Shown here in pieces: positions 11,647-20,346 of a stretch of DNA of 64,000 bases. A model generated the notes under the pieces. The model was given only the letters and a program-made list of their open reading frames with translations. It had not been told where the DNA came from and did not search any database. The stretch's first letter is position 1. Each line of letters starts with the position of its first letter. The position numbers were made by a program, and so were the translations under genes. This DNA comes from Alteromonas sp. 5E99-2 (lineage in GTDB: Bacteria > Pseudomonadota > Gammaproteobacteria > Enterobacterales > Alteromonadaceae): positions 234,627-298,626 of the forward strand of contig NZ_JAFNJE010000004.1 in assembly GCF_017368475.1 (NCBI RefSeq), read 5' to 3'.

Positions 11647-11673
11647 ATATGGGGGTTGTCACAAAAAGTTCAA
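11647..11673 (-). promoter_or_regulatory. Heat-shock (sigma-32) promoter of lon
   Basis: Minus strand TTGAAC (11673-11668), 13 bases, then CCCCATAT (11654-11647). This closely fits the sigma-32 consensus CTTGAAA-N11-15-CCCCATNT. The predicted start is about 38 bases before the lon ATG and just downstream of the clpX terminator. Lon is a heat-shock protein in E. coli, so the assignment agrees with family knowledge. Confidence 0.85.
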
Positions 11674-11701
11674 TAAAAAAAAGGCCCAAAATGGGCCTTT
11701 T
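11674..11701 (-). terminator. Rho-independent terminator of clpX
   Basis: Stem AAAGGCCCA / TGGGCCTTT with a short loop, followed leftwards by a run of T, directly after the clpX stop. It separates clpPX from lon. Confidence 0.92.
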
Positions 11702-11704
11702 GTA

Positions 11705-12982
11705 TTAGCTGTCTGACGCAGCGCGTTTTTCAGCGTTGTCGTAAATAAGGATAGGTTTCGACTCTCCCTTAATTACTGTCTCATCAATAACCACTTTACT
11801 GACATCTTCCATAGAAGGAAGGTCGTACATAGTATCAAGCAAAACAGCTTCAACAATCGAACGCAACCCACGAGCACCAGTCTTACGCTCCATTGCCTTT
11901 TTAGCAATCGCGGCAAGGGCATCATCTCTGAATTCGAGTTCGGTTTTATCAAGAGCAAACAAGGCACCATATTGTTTCGTTATGGCGTTTTTAGGCTCTT
12001 TCAATATTTGAATGAGTGCATCTTCACTCAACTCTTCCAAGCTGGTCACTATAGGTAATCTACCGATAAACTCGGGAATTAATCCATATTTAACCAAATC
12101 TTCTGGCTCTACTTGCTTGAACAGCTCACCGACAACTTGTTTAGATTCGCTATTTTTTACTTGAGCTCCGAAACCAATACCTGTGCCAGTACTCGCGCGT
12201 TGTTCAATTACTTTGTCTAAACCAGCAAATGCGCCACCACAAACAAATAAAATCTTTGAAGTGTCTACTTGCAAAAATTCTTGCTGAGGATGCTTCCGGC
12301 CACCTTGTGGAGGAACAGACGCAATAGTCCCTTCAATAAGCTTCAATAAGGCTTGTTGAACACCTTCGCCCGATACATCACGAGTAATAGATGGGTTGTC
12401 AGACTTACGAGAAATTTTGTCGATCTCATCGATATAAACAATACCGCGTTGTGCTTTTTCTACATCGTAGTCACACTTTTGCAGTAATTTTTGAATAATA
12501 TTTTCTACGTCTTCCCCTACATAACCCGCTTCAGTCAATGTAGTTGCGTCAGCCATAGTAAAAGGAACGTCAAGCAATCTTGCTAGTGTTTCAGCAAGGA
12601 GGGTTTTACCACTACCTGTAGGACCAATAAGTAGAATATTACTTTTACCTAATTCTACACCTTCGTGAACGTCACCATTTTTTAATCGTTTGTAGTGATT
12701 ATACACAGCAACGGCAAGCACTTTCTTAGCGTGCTCTTGGCCAATGACGTAGTCGTCTAAGTGCGCATGAATCTCATGGGGACGGGGTAACTCATCTTGC
12801 TGTTGCTTGGGCGCAATTTCTTTAATTTCTTCGCGAATAATGTCATTGCACAATTCGACACACTCATCACAAACAAATACCGACGGGCCCGCAATTAGCT
12901 TTCTTACTTCATGTTGGCTTTTACCACAAAACGAACAATACAATAGTTTGTTATCGCCATCGTTGTTTTCATTATCACTCAT
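11705..12982 (-). CDS. clpX: ClpX, ATPase subunit of ClpXP protease
   Basis: AAA+ unfoldase that feeds substrates to ClpP. The N-terminal zinc-binding domain has four cysteines at residues 16, 19, 38 and 41. Walker A GPTGSGKT is at 120-127 and Walker B in IVYIDEIDK. The ClpP-docking IGF loop is in GTGIGFGAQ. The length is 425 residues, normal for the family. It is 45 bases downstream of clpP, as in the E. coli clpPX operon. Confidence 0.98.
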   Translation of the reverse strand: MSDNENNDGDNKLLYCSFCGKSQHEVRKLIAGPSVFVCDECVELCNDIIREEIKEIAPKQQQDELPRPHEIHAHLDDYVIGQEHAKKVLAVAVYNHYKRLKNGDVHEGVELGKSNILLIGPTGSGKTLLAETLARLLDVPFTMADATTLTEAGYVGEDVENIIQKLLQKCDYDVEKAQRGIVYIDEIDKISRKSDNPSITRDVSGEGVQQALLKLIEGTIASVPPQGGRKHPQQEFLQVDTSKILFVCGGAFAGLDKVIEQRASTGTGIGFGAQVKNSESKQVVGELFKQVEPEDLVKYGLIPEFIGRLPIVTSLEELSEDALIQILKEPKNAITKQYGALFALDKTELEFRDDALAAIAKKAMERKTGARGLRSIVEAVLLDTMYDLPSMEDVSKVVIDETVIKGESKPILIYDNAEKRAASDS

Positions 12983-13027
12983 TTAAAATGCCTCTTACTC
13001 ACTTTAGTGCAAATGGGATAGTAAATT

Positions 13028-13657
13028 CTATTTACCTAGCTCAGTATCAGAGCGATTGGTAAGCAATTGATCAACTAATCCATATTCCATTGCTTCCGTT
13101 GCCGATAAGAAATTATCTCTGTCTGTATCGTTTGCAACTTTTTCATACGATTGGCCAGTATGTTCTGCTATTAATCTATTTAATTTCTCTTTAATAGACA
13201 GTATTTCTTTGGCATGAATTTCAAAATCTGATGCTTGGCCTTGGAAGCCACCTAGAGGTTGATGAATCATCACTCTAGAATTAGGTAAACAATAACGCTT
13301 ACCTTTTGCTCCACCAGAAAGTAAAAATGCGCCCATACTCGCAGCTTGCCCTACACAGACAGTCGCTACGTCAGGCTTAATAAATTTCATGGTGTCATAA
13401 ATTGCCATTCCAGCTGTCACTGAACCACCAGGAGAGTTGATATACAAGTAAATATCTTTTTCTGGGTTTTCAGCTTCTAAAAATAGCATTTGCGCCACAA
13501 TTAGATTTGCCATGTGGTCTTCGACTTGTCCAACAAGAAAAATAACATTTTCTTTTAAAAGTCGAGAGTAGATATCGTAAGAACGCTCTCCTTTTGATGT
13601 TTGCTCAACAACCATAGGAACGAGTGCGTTTTGAATATCGAATGAAGATGTGGTCAT
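13028..13657 (-). CDS. clpP: ClpP, proteolytic subunit of Clp protease
   Basis: Serine protease forming the double-heptamer chamber of ClpXP. I start it at ATG 13657 (209 residues), preceded by AGGA five bases upstream. The longer frame to 13687 would use TTG and run into the tig terminator. Ser107 in GQAASMGAF and His132 in VMIHQPLGG are two of the triad; the Asp is near residue 180. The N-terminal [10 protein letters not shown] is the usual mature start region, so the first few residues are probably processed off. Confidence 0.97.
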   Translation of the reverse strand: MTTSSFDIQNALVPMVVEQTSKGERSYDIYSRLLKENVIFLVGQVEDHMANLIVAQMLFLEAENPEKDIYLYINSPGGSVTAGMAIYDTMKFIKPDVATVCVGQAASMGAFLLSGGAKGKRYCLPNSRVMIHQPLGGFQGQASDFEIHAKEILSIKEKLNRLIAEHTGQSYEKVANDTDRDNFLSATEAMEYGLVDQLLTNRSDTELGK

Positions 13658-13686
13658 AACAGTCCTGAATGCGTTACTTAAAAACA

Positions 13687-13713
13687 AAAATGCTCGGGTT
13701 ACCCGAGCATTTA
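13687..13713 (-). terminator. Terminator or attenuator between tig and clpP
   Basis: On the minus strand AAATGCTCGGG / CCCGAGCATTT with a three-base loop, followed by a T-rich stretch, 40 bases after the tig stop and 30 bases before clpP. A possible promoter (TTGACT-18-TTAAAT) lies just before it, so it may attenuate rather than fully stop transcription into clpP. Confidence 0.75.
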
Positions 13714-13753
13714 AGCAGTTGGCCTAGGGAGAAGTCAAACTTCTCAGACAAAT

Positions 13754-15058
13754 TTAGGCCTGTTTGTTCATCACTTCATCAAAAGATTTACTGACAACAG
13801 TGGTTTTTGCCTTTTCCATTACTAAAGTAATTGCTTGATCTTCAAGGGCAACATTACGCATTTGTTGCATAAGCTCTTCGTTACCTTTGTAGTAATCAAC
13901 CACTTCTTGAGGATCTTCGTATGCAGATGCAGACGTCTCAATAAGCTCCATTACTTTATCTTCATCTACTTTTAGTTCGTTTTGCTTGATAATCTCACCA
14001 AGTAACAAACCAATTGATACACGACGTTTCGCATTATCAGTGAAAAGTTCAGCTGGAAGGTCTGGAACATTTTGTCCGTTGCCTTGTTGTTCAAAGCGTT
14101 GCTTAGCTTGATCACGCAAAGCTTCAACTTCTTGGTCAACAAGAGCTTGAGGAACCGTTACATCGTTGCTATCGATTAAAGAAGAAATGACTTTTTCTTT
14201 ATTTTCAGCTTTTACTGTTTGGTCTAGTTCACGTTGCATGTTCTTGCGAACTTCAACATTCAAGGCTTCAACACCGCCTTCTTCTACACCGAACAATTTC
14301 GCGAATTCTTCGTCAACGTCAGGTAATTTTTGACCTTCAACTTTCTTCACACTCACTGCGAACTGAGCATTTTTGCCTTTAAGGGCATCAGCGTGATAGT
14401 CGTCAGGGAAAGCAACATCAACGGTTACGTCTTCGCCTTTCTTAGCACCAACTAGTGGCTCTTCAAAGCCAGGGATCATTCGGTTTTTACCAAGCTCTAG
14501 AGTAAAGTCTTCAGCTTTTCCACCTTCAAACTCTTCACCGTCAATGGTTCCTACGAAATCGATGATAACGCGATCATCTTTTTTCGCTTTACGGCGTACT
14601 TCTTTCCATGTGGCGTGTTGCTTTTGCAACGTTTCCATCATGGTTTCCATATCTTTATCTTGAATTTCGACTTCAAGCTTTTCAACTTCAAGTGCATCTA
14701 AAGATTTAAGTTCAACTTCTGGGTAAACTTCAAATTTAGCAACAAACTCTAAATCTTGACCATCTACGTCTTTCACTAACTCGAAAGATGGCATACCTGC
14801 TGGATTAATTTTTTCTTGGACTACAGCTTGATAAAAATTACGCTGCATTACGTCACCAGCAACTTCTTGGCGAACTGCTTGGCCAAAACGCTTTTTAATT
14901 ACGCTAACAGGCACTTTTCCAGGGCGGAAGCCATTAATACGTTGGGTTTTTGCTAATTGTTGCAAACGTGATTTAACAGCTGAATCAACTGACTCTGCTG
15001 GAACAGTAATTGTAAGACGGCGTTCTAAACCTTGTGTCGTCTCAACGGAAACTTGCAT
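13754..15058 (-). CDS. tig: Trigger factor
   Basis: Ribosome-associated chaperone and prolyl isomerase acting on nascent chains. The ribosome-docking signature GFRPGK is at residues 43-48. The FKBP-like domain occupies about 160-245 ([20 protein letters not shown]). The C-terminal SurA-like arms run to residue 434, the usual length. It heads the tig-clpP-clpX-lon stress cluster. Confidence 0.97.
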   Translation of the reverse strand: MQVSVETTQGLERRLTITVPAESVDSAVKSRLQQLAKTQRINGFRPGKVPVSVIKKRFGQAVRQEVAGDVMQRNFYQAVVQEKINPAGMPSFELVKDVDGQDLEFVAKFEVYPEVELKSLDALEVEKLEVEIQDKDMETMMETLQKQHATWKEVRRKAKKDDRVIIDFVGTIDGEEFEGGKAEDFTLELGKNRMIPGFEEPLVGAKKGEDVTVDVAFPDDYHADALKGKNAQFAVSVKKVEGQKLPDVDEEFAKLFGVEEGGVEALNVEVRKNMQRELDQTVKAENKEKVISSLIDSNDVTVPQALVDQEVEALRDQAKQRFEQQGNGQNVPDLPAELFTDNAKRRVSIGLLLGEIIKQNELKVDEDKVMELIETSASAYEDPQEVVDYYKGNEELMQQMRNVALEDQAITLVMEKAKTTVVSKSFDEVMNKQA

Positions 15059-15169
15059 GCTTCTACCTCAATACTTGTGCTGCTTCGCACAATCTATACG
15101 TGTTAAACAGGCTTAAACGTATGGTAATTATTTTTCACCATAGCCTGTAGCGGATAAAAATGACGCAGC

Positions 15170-15198
15170 ATTATAGCCACACTCTATAGGGAAGTCTA
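15170..15198 (-). promoter_or_regulatory. Likely promoter of tig
   Basis: Minus strand TAGACT (15198-15193), a 17-base spacer, and a perfect TATAAT (15175-15170), leaving a 5' leader of about 105 bases before the tig start. Confidence 0.6.
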
Positions 15199-15275
15199 TC
15201 AGGAGTTTATATTAGACTTACGGAACCGTAATAATTGAGAATAAATGATTGAAAATTCGACCTAAAATCAAACGA

Positions 15276-15352
15276 TGGTCGGTGAGACAGGATTCGAACC
15301 TGCGACCCCTTGGACCCAAACCAAGTGCGCTACCAAGCTGCGCCACTCACCG
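15276..15352 (-). tRNA. tRNA-Pro (anticodon TGG), copy 1
   Basis: A 77-base cloverleaf with CCA encoded at 15276-15278. The anticodon loop TTTGGGT sits between CTTGG and CCAAG. The T-arm GGTTCGAATCC is clear. It is the last gene of the leftward tRNA operon and identical to the copy at 15697-15773. Confidence 0.96.
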
Positions 15353-15383
15353 AGACATGATTGATCTTTAGATAAAAATAAGA

Positions 15384-15468
15384 TGGTGCGGAAGGAGAGA
15401 CTTGAACTCTCACGCCGTGAAGCACTGGAACCTAAATCCAGCGTGTCTACCAATTCCACCACTTCCGC
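15384..15468 (-). tRNA. tRNA-Leu (anticodon TAG)
   Basis: An 85-base tRNA with a long variable arm, typical of tRNA-Leu. Acceptor stem GCGGAAG pairs with CTTCCGC and CCA is encoded. The anticodon loop TTTAGGT lies between CTGGA and TCCAG. Confidence 0.96.
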
Positions 15469-15480
15469 ATTGTAAAGAAA

Positions 15481-15557
15481 TGGGGTGGACGATGGGGTTT
15501 GAACCCACGACAACCGGAATCACAATCCGGGGCTCTACCAACTGAGCTACGCCCACC
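15481..15557 (-). tRNA. tRNA-His (anticodon GTG)
   Basis: The anticodon loop TTGTGAT lies between CCGGA and TCCGG. The encoded extra 5' G (G-1) opposite discriminator C73 is visible, the hallmark of tRNA-His. CCA is encoded at 15481-15483. Confidence 0.96.
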
Positions 15558-15601
15558 ACTGTTTACAACTTACTACACCCAACTCGTCATTCACCAAAGA
15601 A

Positions 15602-15678
15602 TGGCGCGTCCGGCAGGATTCGAACCTGCGACCACCCGCTTAGAAGGCGGGTGCTCTATCCAGCTGAGCTACGGACGC
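15602..15678 (-). tRNA. tRNA-Arg (anticodon TCT)
   Basis: Acceptor GCGTCCG pairs with CGGACGC. The anticodon loop CTTCTAA lies between CCCGC and GCGGG. CCA is encoded. It holds the position of argX (anticodon CCG) in the E. coli argX-hisR-leuT-proM operon but reads AGA codons. Confidence 0.95.
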
Positions 15679-15696
15679 ACAACGAATCTAGTATAA

Positions 15697-15773
15697 TGGT
15701 CGGTGAGACAGGATTCGAACCTGCGACCCCTTGGACCCAAACCAAGTGCGCTACCAAGCTGCGCCACTCACCG
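15697..15773 (-). tRNA. tRNA-Pro (anticodon TGG), copy 2
   Basis: All 77 bases are identical to the tRNA-Pro at 15276-15352. It is the first gene of the operon, nearest the promoter. The two copies form a 77-bp direct repeat flanking Arg-His-Leu. Confidence 0.96.
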
Positions 15774-15808
15774 ACATTGTAGAAGCTCTCTGCCTCTACG
15801 GGTGGCGC

Positions 15809-15837
15809 ATATTACCGACTTGATTAGGTCTCGTCAA
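15809..15837 (-). promoter_or_regulatory. Promoter of the tRNA operon with GC-rich discriminator
   Basis: Minus strand TTGACG (15837-15832), a 17-base spacer, TAATAT (15814-15809), followed by GCGCCACCC. A GC-rich discriminator after a good -10 is typical of stable-RNA promoters under stringent (ppGpp) control. Confidence 0.8.
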
Positions 15838-15960
15838 ACACTTTTTTGACCCATTTATTCAACTGCTGTTTTAACAATCAATTATGTAAAATTACAATGC
15901 CAATATTGCTATGGCTATGAGACAATATAATTGTATATTCGTTGAACCTTGGTAGTAAAC

Positions 15961-16821
15961 ATGTCCGACAAAGCTCACATCATTGATGGAAAACAAATTG
16001 CAAAGCACGTGCGTGCTAATGTAGCAACCTACGTAAATTCACTTATAGACTCTGGAAAAAGAGCCCCTGGCCTTGCGGTAGTGTTAGTTGGGAATAATGC
16101 CGCATCCCAAGTCTATGTAGCGAATAAAAGAAAAGCGTGTGACGAAGTAAAGTTTATTTCAAAGTCATTTGACTTACCCGCAACCAGCACTCAAGAAGAA
16201 CTTCTATCTTTAATTGACGACTTAAACGCAGACGAAGAAATAGATGGCATCCTAGTACAGCTGCCATTACCCGCAGGTTTAAATAGCGAAGAGATACTTG
16301 AAAGAATACACCCCCATAAAGACGTAGATGGCTTTCATCCATACAATATTGGCCGCTTAGCTCAGCGAGTACCTGCCCTTCGGCCCTGCACTCCTAAAGG
16401 AATAATGACATTAATAGAGTCAACCAAAAAACCCACTAAGGGCATGGATGCAGTCATTGTTGGTGCGTCGAATATTGTAGGCCGCCCTATGAGCCTTGAG
16501 CTGTTGCTTGCAGGTTGTACCGTTACCACGTGTCATAAATTTACCCAAGACTTAAAACAGCACATCAGTCGCGCTGATTTGCTTGTTGTGGCAGTAGGCA
16601 AGGCTAATTTCATTCCGGGTGAGTGGATTAAACCCGGTGCAATCGTGATAGATGTAGGCATAAACCGCCAAAGCGACGGAACCCTAGTAGGCGATGTGGA
16701 TTTCGACAAAGCATCACATAGAGCTAGTTGGATTACGCCTGTTCCTGGAGGTGTTGGCCCCATGACAGTAGCCAGCCTAATAGAAAATACCTTAGAAGCA
16801 TATGTGAAATTTCATTCTTAA
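15961..16821 (+). CDS. folD: Methylenetetrahydrofolate dehydrogenase / cyclohydrolase
   Basis: Interconverts 5,10-methylene-, 5,10-methenyl- and 10-formyl-THF for purine, fMet-tRNA and methionine synthesis. I use ATG at 15961 (286 residues, [11 protein letters not shown]); a TTG four codons upstream is less likely. Visible signatures are [12 protein letters not shown] with the catalytic lysine, a [14 protein letters not shown] stretch, and [12 protein letters not shown] near the C-terminus. It overlaps the next gene by one base (TAATG). Confidence 0.97.
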   Translation: MSDKAHIIDGKQIAKHVRANVATYVNSLIDSGKRAPGLAVVLVGNNAASQVYVANKRKACDEVKFISKSFDLPATSTQEELLSLIDDLNADEEIDGILVQLPLPAGLNSEEILERIHPHKDVDGFHPYNIGRLAQRVPALRPCTPKGIMTLIESTKKPTKGMDAVIVGASNIVGRPMSLELLLAGCTVTTCHKFTQDLKQHISRADLLVVAVGKANFIPGEWIKPGAIVIDVGINRQSDGTLVGDVDFDKASHRASWITPVPGGVGPMTVASLIENTLEAYVKFHS

Positions 16822-17390
16822 TGTCTGACCAACGCATTTCAATTATTCATGAATGGGTTGATGAGTGGATTATAAAAGAAAACTTTTGTCCTTTTGCTCA
16901 ACCTGCTCGCCATCAGGAGAAAATCGACATTGTAATTAATGACGATACATCCTGGTCGCGAATCTATGAGGCACTTCGAAAGGAGTGTCAATCTCTGCTT
17001 ACAAGTAAAACAAAAACCACTACCTTGTTTGCATTAGGCCGTGCCTGCACCGATTTTTTCGACTACCTATCTTTATTAGATGGAGCACAAGCACTGCTCG
17101 AACAAGAAGGTTGGCTAGGCACCTTTCAACTCGCAAGCTTTCATCCTGATTATGTGTTCGAAGGGGAAAATGAAGATAGCCCTACTCATTATACGAATCG
17201 CTCGCCTTTGCCCGTACTGCATATATTGAAAGAGGACGAAGTCGCCCGTGTGATAAAGTCGCAATCTCAGGCTGATGACATTGTTATTCGCAATCAACAT
17301 CGGCTTGAAGAAATAGGCATTAGTAAAGCCGAAGAGCAACTTAAACACTGGCAAACAGCCATTCAGAATGCTAAACAGATTGAGTGTTAA
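16821..17390 (+). CDS. DUF1415 family protein
   Basis: A 189-residue cytoplasmic protein beginning [26 protein letters not shown], which I recognise as DUF1415, a proteobacterial family without an assigned function. Conserved-looking stretches include CPFAQPAR and FQLASFHPDYVFEGE. I chose ATG 16821, one base into the folD stop, over the longer frame inside folD. Translational coupling to folD suggests co-expression, but no shared pathway can be claimed. Confidence 0.85.
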   Translation: MSDQRISIIHEWVDEWIIKENFCPFAQPARHQEKIDIVINDDTSWSRIYEALRKECQSLLTSKTKTTTLFALGRACTDFFDYLSLLDGAQALLEQEGWLGTFQLASFHPDYVFEGENEDSPTHYTNRSPLPVLHILKEDEVARVIKSQSQADDIVIRNQHRLEEIGISKAEEQLKHWQTAIQNAKQIEC

Positions 17391-17787
17391 CTACCTGTTT
17401 TTAAAGTAAGGCTCTTAGGCGCTTTACCTCTCAGCAGGTTCATTACCCCACACACAAATAACGTAAGAAAAATAGGTACTAATAAAATATTAATTAGCTT
17501 CAATACATAGCCTAACGAAGTAATGTCATGGTCTAATTGCAACTGCACCTGTCTAAGCCTTTACTTACTATGTCGTTTGCATTAATACCTCTCGGTTCCA
17601 CGCCAATAAATCCCGGATGTTTAAGATCTTCACCTTCGTGTCCTTTTATAGCCAATACCCATTGTGTGTTTGGAAAAGAGGATCTATAAATGCGACCAAT
17701 TTACCTGTCTTTATTACGTGAGCATCAATGGCTTGCTTAAGCGCTTCAGATAAAGGAGGCGGCTGGAGCAAAACAAGCAAATTTATC
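17387..17787 (-). pseudogene. Decayed GldG-like (ABC auxiliary) gene remnant
   Basis: No intact frame spans this 400-base gap, but minus-strand pieces in shifting frames resemble one protein. Right after the permease stop comes LLVLLQPPPLSEALKQAID...VIKTGKLVAFIDPLFQT. A second piece reads KGHEGEDLKHPGFIGVEPRG. The last is a C-terminal helix with LQLDHDITSLGYVLKLINIL, then VCGVMNLLRGKAPKS and stop at 17387. These look like the transport-associated and C-terminal membrane parts of GldG-type auxiliary proteins, which normally follow a GldF permease. The first two-thirds are missing, so this is a deletion remnant with frameshifts. Family assignment is by eye. Confidence 0.7.
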
Positions 17788-18522
17788 TCAATCAGCCTTT
17801 TTCATATTGATGGCAAATAAGGACATAGACAGCCATATAACGGTGAATAACAAAAAGTAAACCACATCATCAAGTGCAATAACTCCTCTAGCCATACTGT
17901 CAAAACGAGATAAAAAGCTGAAAGATGCCAAGGTATCTAATACAGTATTGTTAGTGTAAGTCGACAATGTATTTAGTACGCCGTTAGATCCAATAACGAC
18001 AAACAAAAAGCACACAGAAACTCCAAGTATAAAAGCAACAACTTGATTCTTATTTAGTGCTGACATAAACATAGTTATCGCCAAAAATGCCGACGCCATC
18101 AACCAGCTGCCGAAATACCCGGTGATAACCACACCTAAATCTGGTTCACCTAAATACGCCACTGTTAGCCATAATGGAAACGTCAGAAGCAAAGACAAAC
18201 CAATCACCAACCATGAAGCAAGAAACTTCCCCATAACCGCTGAAAACAAAGAGATTGGCAACGTCATCAGCAGTTCTATCGTCCCTAGTTTTCTTTCTTC
18301 TGACCAAGTTCTCATGCCAATGGCAGGAACCAAAAATAAAAACAACCAGGGTAACAACGTGAAAAAATGGACAAGATCGGCTTGGTTTCTTTCGTAGAGA
18401 TCACCGACAAAAAATGTCAATGTTGCGCTCGACATTAAAAATATCAGTATAAAAACGTAAGCAACTGGCGTTGTAAAAACGCTCCTTAACTCCCGCTGTG
18501 TTATTGCTAATACGTGGCTCAT
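17788..18522 (-). CDS. ABC-2 type permease (GldF-like)
   Basis: A 244-residue inner-membrane protein with about six hydrophobic segments, beginning MSHVLAITQRELRSVFTTPVAYVFI, typical of the GldF/NosY-type permease of ABC-2 exporters. The EERKLGTIELLMTLPIS stretch is the usual cytoplasmic coupling region. It overlaps the ATPase gene by four bases (ATGA). Its normal downstream partner (a GldG-like protein) is present only as a remnant, so the transporter may be altered or on the way out. Substrate unknown. Confidence 0.87.
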   Translation of the reverse strand: MSHVLAITQRELRSVFTTPVAYVFILIFLMSSATLTFFVGDLYERNQADLVHFFTLLPWLFLFLVPAIGMRTWSEERKLGTIELLMTLPISLFSAVMGKFLASWLVIGLSLLLTFPLWLTVAYLGEPDLGVVITGYFGSWLMASAFLAITMFMSALNKNQVVAFILGVSVCFLFVVIGSNGVLNTLSTYTNNTVLDTLASFSFLSRFDSMARGVIALDDVVYFLLFTVIWLSMSLFAINMKKAD

Positions 18523-19475
18523 TCTGATTTCTCCGTCACAGTATTTTTTTCATGAATAGCTTCGCTTGAAGTTAAGGCGCGAAATACCTCGTCCAAATTT
18601 CCTTGTGAAATCGTCATTTCGTCCACAGGTAAACGGCGTTGAAATACATATTCACCAATTAAATGCACTATCGCTTTATCTTTTTCAGGGAACAGGGTCA
18701 CCTGATTTGTTTCATGATTAAATTCAATATTCTCAACGCCTTCTATATCCTCTAGTCCTGATATGTCTGCTGCGTAGCTCAGCTTTAACATCACCGAATT
18801 ATAGGATTTCGAGAGCTGCTTTAAGGAACTAGGGGTACCATCAAATTTAAGCTTGCCTTCAGCGATAATCAAAGCGCGGTTACACAACACACTTACGTCT
18901 TCCAGCAAGTGAGTAGAAATAACAATTATTTTATCCTTAGAAAGCGCCTTTATAAGATTCCTAATCTGATATTTCTGGTTGGGGTCTAATCCATCCATAG
19001 GTTCATCAAGAATCAAAATATCTGGGTCGTGAATAATAGCTTGAGCTATGCCTACTCGGCGAACAACGCCCTTTGATAAGGTATCAATTTTTTTGTTTAC
19101 TACTGATGCTAAGTCTATTTTGTCAACAACATAGCCAATGGCCTTCTGCCTCTCTTTTTTGGCAATTCCTCGGATTCTGGCAATAAAAACTAAAAATTGA
19201 TACACGGTCATATCACCATAAGCAGGAGCCCCTTCAGGTAAATATCCCACTTGTTTTTGTATATCCCGTCGATGACGAACAATGTCTTTCCCTGCAATTT
19301 CAATTGTTCCTGATGTCGCGGGCAAAAATCCGGTTAGCATTTTCATTGTCGTAGACTTACCTGCACCATTTGGTCCAAGAAAGCCTACAATATCGCCTGG
19401 TTGCAAAGAAAAGCTCAATGCATCAACGGCTACATGCTTTCCAAATACTTTTTTTAATCCATTTACTGATATCAT
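18519..19475 (-). CDS. ABC transporter ATPase (GldA-like)
   Basis: A 318-residue ATP-binding subunit with Walker A GPNGAGKST at residues 34-42, Walker B LILDEPMDGLD and the H-loop in ISTHLLED. The signature motif is atypical: SKGVVRRVG instead of the usual LSKGxRQRVG. The C-terminal extension of about 90 residues is common in ABC-2 ATPases. It pairs with the permease just downstream. Confidence 0.9.
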   Translation of the reverse strand: MISVNGLKKVFGKHVAVDALSFSLQPGDIVGFLGPNGAGKSTTMKMLTGFLPATSGTIEIAGKDIVRHRRDIQKQVGYLPEGAPAYGDMTVYQFLVFIARIRGIAKKERQKAIGYVVDKIDLASVVNKKIDTLSKGVVRRVGIAQAIIHDPDILILDEPMDGLDPNQKYQIRNLIKALSKDKIIVISTHLLEDVSVLCNRALIIAEGKLKFDGTPSSLKQLSKSYNSVMLKLSYAADISGLEDIEGVENIEFNHETNQVTLFPEKDKAIVHLIGEYVFQRRLPVDEMTISQGNLDEVFRALTSSEAIHEKNTVTEKSE

Positions 19476-19570
19476 GTTTTCCTATCTAACCTTTTTCGGC
19501 AGCGCTGAAGTAGGACAAACCTACAATTTGAAAAGAAATATACGTGTGAAACTGGGAATTTCAAATACTT

Positions 19571-20302
19571 ATGGAAAATATTGTTATACAACCTGTTGGC
19601 AAAATCAGTACTCCATTTAAGCAAAAGTTTGCCATACCCCGCCAACCCAATTTAGCTAATGCTAGCGGAACTATATCAATGTCGGATGTTTTTGCCGACG
19701 AAAATTGCTTCAAAGGCCTTAATAATTTTAGTCACCTTTGGTTAATTTTTCAGTTCAGTGCGAACGTCGAATCGGGGTGGAAACACAGTGTGAAAGCCCC
19801 TCGCCTAGGCGGCAATAAAACCTTAGGGGTATTTGCAAGCAGAAGTTCTTTTCGCCCAAATCACATGGGCATGTCAGTAGTTAAAAATAAGGGCTGGAGA
19901 AAACAAAATACGCAGCTGCTACTTGATGTTGAAGGTGTTGACTTGCTAGACAACACCCCTATTTTAGATATAAAACCCTATATTCCCTATGCCGATGCAA
20001 TAGAAAACAGCTCTGCGTTACTAGAAAATGGCTACGCTATTGATGAGCCCAAAACACTCACAATTTCATTTTCCTCACATGCAATGGCGTCATTGCCAAA
20101 AATAGAAAACCTTTATAGCGGTTTCCAATCTTTAGTAGAAGCCGTGTTAACGCAAGATCCTCGTCCCGCATACAAGAAAAAACGCACAGAAGATCCAAAA
20201 GAATATCGTGTTCAGCTTTACGATTTCGATGTTCATTGGCGAATTATAAACGCACAAATTTACGTAGAAAAATTCACACGACTAGCATCCCCTCAAGCTT
20301 GA
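19571..20302 (+). CDS. trmO: tRNA m6t6A37 methyltransferase TrmO (TsaA family)
   Basis: SAM-dependent methylation of N6-threonylcarbamoyladenosine at position 37 of tRNA-Thr. The 243 residues begin MENIVIQPVGKISTPFKQKFAIPRQPNL, and the family signature FASRSSFRPNHMGMS lies in the beta-barrel domain. The C-terminal third ends with DPRPAYKKKRTEDPKEY and DFDVHWRI, as in the family. It is divergent from the ABC ATPase and 44 bases upstream of proS. Confidence 0.93.
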   Translation: MENIVIQPVGKISTPFKQKFAIPRQPNLANASGTISMSDVFADENCFKGLNNFSHLWLIFQFSANVESGWKHSVKAPRLGGNKTLGVFASRSSFRPNHMGMSVVKNKGWRKQNTQLLLDVEGVDLLDNTPILDIKPYIPYADAIENSSALLENGYAIDEPKTLTISFSSHAMASLPKIENLYSGFQSLVEAVLTQDPRPAYKKKRTEDPKEYRVQLYDFDVHWRIINAQIYVEKFTRLASPQA

Positions 20303-20346
20303 GTTTAGAATACCGCCAGAAATTTAGAATTAGGTCATAACAATCC

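Noticed and set aside
13658..13687. Upstream extension of clpP to TTG 13687
   Set aside because: It would start in the tig terminator hairpin and add residues unlike ClpP; ATG 13657 has a good ribosome-binding site.
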